A stretch of DNA of 6,617 nt. It comes from Nitrospirota bacterium (lineage in GTDB: Bacteria; Nitrospirota; Nitrospiria; Nitrospirales; Nitrospiraceae). Each line of letters opens with the position of its first letter. Within the stretch, counting starts at the first letter, position 1. The position numbers and the translations under genes were made by a program. The stretch lies in assembly GCA_020028195.1 (NCBI GenBank), contig JAHWYE010000098.1:1-6617 (forward strand). Direction: 5' to 3'. This document shows positions 4,787 to 6,617 of the stretch, piece after piece. The notes beneath the pieces were generated by a model. It was given only the letters and a program-made list of their open reading frames with translations. It ran no database searches and was not told the DNA's origin.

Positions 4787-5572
4787 ATGATTGCGATCCT
4801 CGTAGTAGATGACGATCGGATGACCTGCGATATGCTGGCCGCGGTCTTCACCCGTCAGGGTTATCATGTGCTGACGGCGACCAGCGGTCGGGAAGCGCTA
4901 GACCTCTTTCGGCAGCATCGTCCACGCGTCACGCTGTTAGACCTCCGAATGCCGGAAATGGATGGGATCGCGGTGCTCAGGGAGATCAGAGCGATCGATC
5001 CCGTCGCAGCCGTGATGATTCTGGCGGGAGGGGTGACGGACGTCCAAGAGAATCAGGCGCGGGAGCTCAGGGTCACCGATTTCCTGCGAAAGGGGCTCTC
5101 GCTGAACGTCTTAGTGGGGGCTGTGGATCGCGTGGCGCAGCAGCCAGTCCCGGCTCAATCGGTTGCGGTTCCGGCACAGGGATCTGTGTCCTTGGCTCAG
5201 ACCGGAGACTCCATTCTGGTGGTGGATGACGAGCCGCTAATCCTGGAGCTGTTGGTTCAGTTCTTGACCTTACGAGGCTATCGGGTCCGAGCGGCCAAGA
5301 GTGGGCGGGAGGCACTGGCTTTGGTTCGGCAAGAGTCGCCGCAGATGATCCTCCTGGATATCCTCATGCCGGGCATGAACGGGGTGGAGGTGCTGCGCGA
5401 GCTGCGGGCGCAGGAATTTGCGGGGAGCGTCGTGGCGCTGACCGGCGCTCAGAGCGAGGAGTTGCTGCAGGAAGCCTGGAATCTCGGGTTGCAAGAGGTT
5501 GTCAGCAAACCAATTGATCTCGATCGGCTTTTAATGGTCGTTCAACTTGGGCTGGTCCTTGCGGAATGTTGA
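4787..5572 (+). CDS. Response regulator with two tandem receiver (REC) domains and no output domain
   Basis: This is a 261-residue cytoplasmic signalling protein made only of two CheY-like receivers joined by a Gln/Pro/Ala/Val-rich linker (about 117-141). REC1 has the acidic cluster D8-D9-D10, phosphoacceptor D52 (in LLDLRMP) and K102, but Ala80 occupies the position of the conserved Thr/Ser, and Pro after the Lys is Gly. REC2 is complete: D147/D148, phosphoacceptor D191 (LLDILMP), T219 and K241-P242. All four equivalent sites are exactly 139 residues apart, and both halves share SGREAL, so the protein looks like an internal duplication. No DNA-binding, enzymatic or GGDEF/EAL domain is present, so output is probably by protein contact, or it is a phosphorelay intermediate. 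A strong SD (GAGGGG, 4775-4780, 6 bases before ATG) fixes the start. No histidine kinase lies in the window. Confidence 0.9.
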   Translation: MIAILVVDDDRMTCDMLAAVFTRQGYHVLTATSGREALDLFRQHRPRVTLLDLRMPEMDGIAVLREIRAIDPVAAVMILAGGVTDVQENQARELRVTDFLRKGLSLNVLVGAVDRVAQQPVPAQSVAVPAQGSVSLAQTGDSILVVDDEPLILELLVQFLTLRGYRVRAAKSGREALALVRQESPQMILLDILMPGMNGVEVLRELRAQEFAGSVVALTGAQSEELLQEAWNLGLQEVVSKPIDLDRLLMVVQLGLVLAEC

Positions 5573-5591
5573 CGACGCATCCGATGTGATC

Positions 5592-5620
5592 TTGAGTGTC
5601 CAGGACCGTCGCGATACAAT
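5592..5620 (+). promoter_or_regulatory. Predicted promoter placing the transcript start at the peptidase GTG
   Basis: The elements are TTGAGT (5592-5597, 4 of 6), a 17-bp spacer and TACAAT (5615-5620, 5 of 6). The start site expected 6-8 bases past the -10 falls at 5626-5628, exactly on the GTG start codon. The spacer contains a 9-bp near-palindrome GTCC-A-GGAC (5598-5606), a possible regulator contact. Confidence 0.5.
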
Positions 5621-5625
5621 AGACG

Positions 5626-6617
5626 GTGAAGTTGCTCCGTTCCATCCTCCTTTCGGTCCTGATTCTCACTGATCCTGTTCCTAAGCTGGGGCTCCCTGTT
5701 GCCGTCTTCCGCGAGGCCTTCGCTGGCGCTGAACGGGTCGGACTCTCTGATGCGGGACAGATCGAGCTCCTAACCCACGATCTCTCGGTCGAACTGATCC
5801 CTGCCCAGCACCGCCTTCTCGCGACCGATCGGGTGACTTTCAAGGTTCTGACTCCAACCCTCCAACAAGTCTCGCTCTCTCTGAACGCTATGTTGCAGGT
5901 GAACTCGATTCATGTGATGGAAAAGCGGGAGCGACATCGTCTTTCGTATACGACGGATAAGGGCGGGGGACAGGGGAAGGACGACGGTGTCCAGTGGGTG
6001 GTGGTCCAATTGCCCAGCCCGGTCACGCGCGAGCAGGTCGTCATGCTGGAGTGGAACTATGAGGGCGCGATCCACGATCCACCCAGGGAGGCTCGCCACC
6101 TCCGATTTGTTACCCCGAGCGAGACCGCGGGGCACATCGGCAGCGAGGGTGTGTATCTGAGTGGAGAAACCCACTGGTATCCGGATCTGCCCGGATCGCT
6201 GCCGACTTTTCGAGTCCATGTGACGACTCCTGCTGGCTGGGAGGCAGTGACCCACGGGAAGCGAAATAACCTGGCCGCCAGTGACCGGACCGTGACGGCC
6301 GACTGGGAGGTCGCGGCCGAGACCGAGGCCCTCACGCTGGTTGCGAACCGTTTTGTCACCAAACAACGAGACTGGCACGATCAAGGCGGAAGGACGGTCC
6401 AGGTCGCCACCTACCTGTTCCCGGATGATGCGCACCTCGCCGATGAATACCTGGACGCCTCGGTCCAGTATTTAGACGCCTATACCAAATTGTTGGGTCC
6501 CTATCCCTTTCCCAAGTTCGCGGTCGTGGAGAATTTCTTCGCCAGCGGGCTCGGCATGCCCTCGTTCACCCTCTTGGGGAGTGGGGTCGTGAAGCGACAT
6601 TACGTCCAGCCCTATGC
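5626..6617 (+). CDS. M1-family metallopeptidase-like protein, N-terminal part (runs off the right edge)
   Basis: The frame is open from GTG 5626 to the right edge (330 full codons, no stop), so the C-terminal half is missing. The N-terminus (MKLLRSILLSVLILT) is positively charged then hydrophobic, indicating a signal peptide or membrane anchor; a cleavage site is not obvious (AFA-GA near 33 is possible). The remainder is beta-rich, as in the N-terminal domain of M1 aminopeptidases: YLSGETHWYPDLP (177-189), and LLGPYPFPKFAVVENFF (289-305) just before the catalytic domain. Where M1 aminopeptidases carry the GxMEN substrate motif, this has GLGMPSFTLLG (308-318), a divergent form. The zinc motif HExxH should lie beyond the window, so catalysis cannot be judged. 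An in-frame TAG at 5620-5622 rules out an upstream start; TTG 5632 is the nearest alternative. No Shine-Dalgarno is present. It probably acts in the periplasm or at the membrane. Confidence 0.82.
   Translation, partial: MKLLRSILLSVLILTDPVPKLGLPVAVFREAFAGAERVGLSDAGQIELLTHDLSVELIPAQHRLLATDRVTFKVLTPTLQQVSLSLNAMLQVNSIHVMEKRERHRLSYTTDKGGGQGKDDGVQWVVVQLPSPVTREQVVMLEWNYEGAIHDPPREARHLRFVTPSETAGHIGSEGVYLSGETHWYPDLPGSLPTFRVHVTTPAGWEAVTHGKRNNLAASDRTVTADWEVAAETEALTLVANRFVTKQRDWHDQGGRTVQVATYLFPDDAHLADEYLDASVQYLDAYTKLLGPYPFPKFAVVENFFASGLGMPSFTLLGSGVVKRHYVQPY

Noticed and set aside
5573..5611. Possible terminator after the response regulator (CGACG/CGTCG)
   Set aside because: It is a 5-bp stem with a 29-base loop and no T-run, overlapped by the predicted peptidase promoter.
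5770..6435. Open frame of 221 codons on the - strand
   Set aside because: It is antisense to the M1-like gene, which has clear family motifs and a continuous frame to the window edge; no domain or start signal is seen in the antisense protein.

Overview
The window is a moderately GC-rich bacterial chromosomal segment with every recognisable gene on the + strand. It has the tail of a type IV pilus tip protein, a phoH-ybeY pair, a short (NG-only) FtsY, a tandem-receiver response regulator and an M1-type peptidase. This mix and the protein style suggest an environmental Gram-negative (diderm) bacterium. My best guess is Nitrospirota (Nitrospira-like), from general resemblance only; no rRNA or lineage-specific marker is present.

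Layout: 1-1071 is the 3' part of a PilY1-type pilus tip adhesin gene, open at the left edge. It is followed, almost without a gap, by an uncharacterised lipoprotein of three Ig/cadherin-like modules (about 1110-2048). A strong 13-bp hairpin sits on the proposed lipoprotein start codon. A 142-bp gap (2049-2190) carries a predicted sigma70-type promoter with an inverted repeat over its -35. Next comes the housekeeping group: phoH (ybeZ-type ATPase, GTG start), ybeY (start overlaps the phoH stop as TGATG) and, 52 bp later, ftsY. A second predicted promoter overlaps the end of ftsY and would serve a dual-REC response regulator (4787-5572). A third predicted promoter (5592-5620) ends so close to the GTG of the last gene (5626 to the right edge) that the message may be leaderless. 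That gene is a secreted or membrane-anchored M1-like metallopeptidase, cut off by the window before its zinc motif.

How the genes work together: phoH and ybeY act in ribosome/RNA maturation and quality control, and ftsY docks translating ribosomes at the membrane, so 2191-4719 is a translation/export housekeeping block. The left end is pilus and surface biology. The right end (response regulator, exported peptidase) is signalling and envelope function, with no evidence in the sequence that they share a pathway.

I see no CRISPR array, tRNA, rRNA, insertion sequence, phage gene or clear rho-independent terminator. The most unusual signals are at translation starts (a start codon in a hairpin loop, a start codon inside a stem, a probable leaderless start) and in the response regulator, whose two receivers align at a constant 139-residue offset while the first lacks the conserved Thr/Ser.
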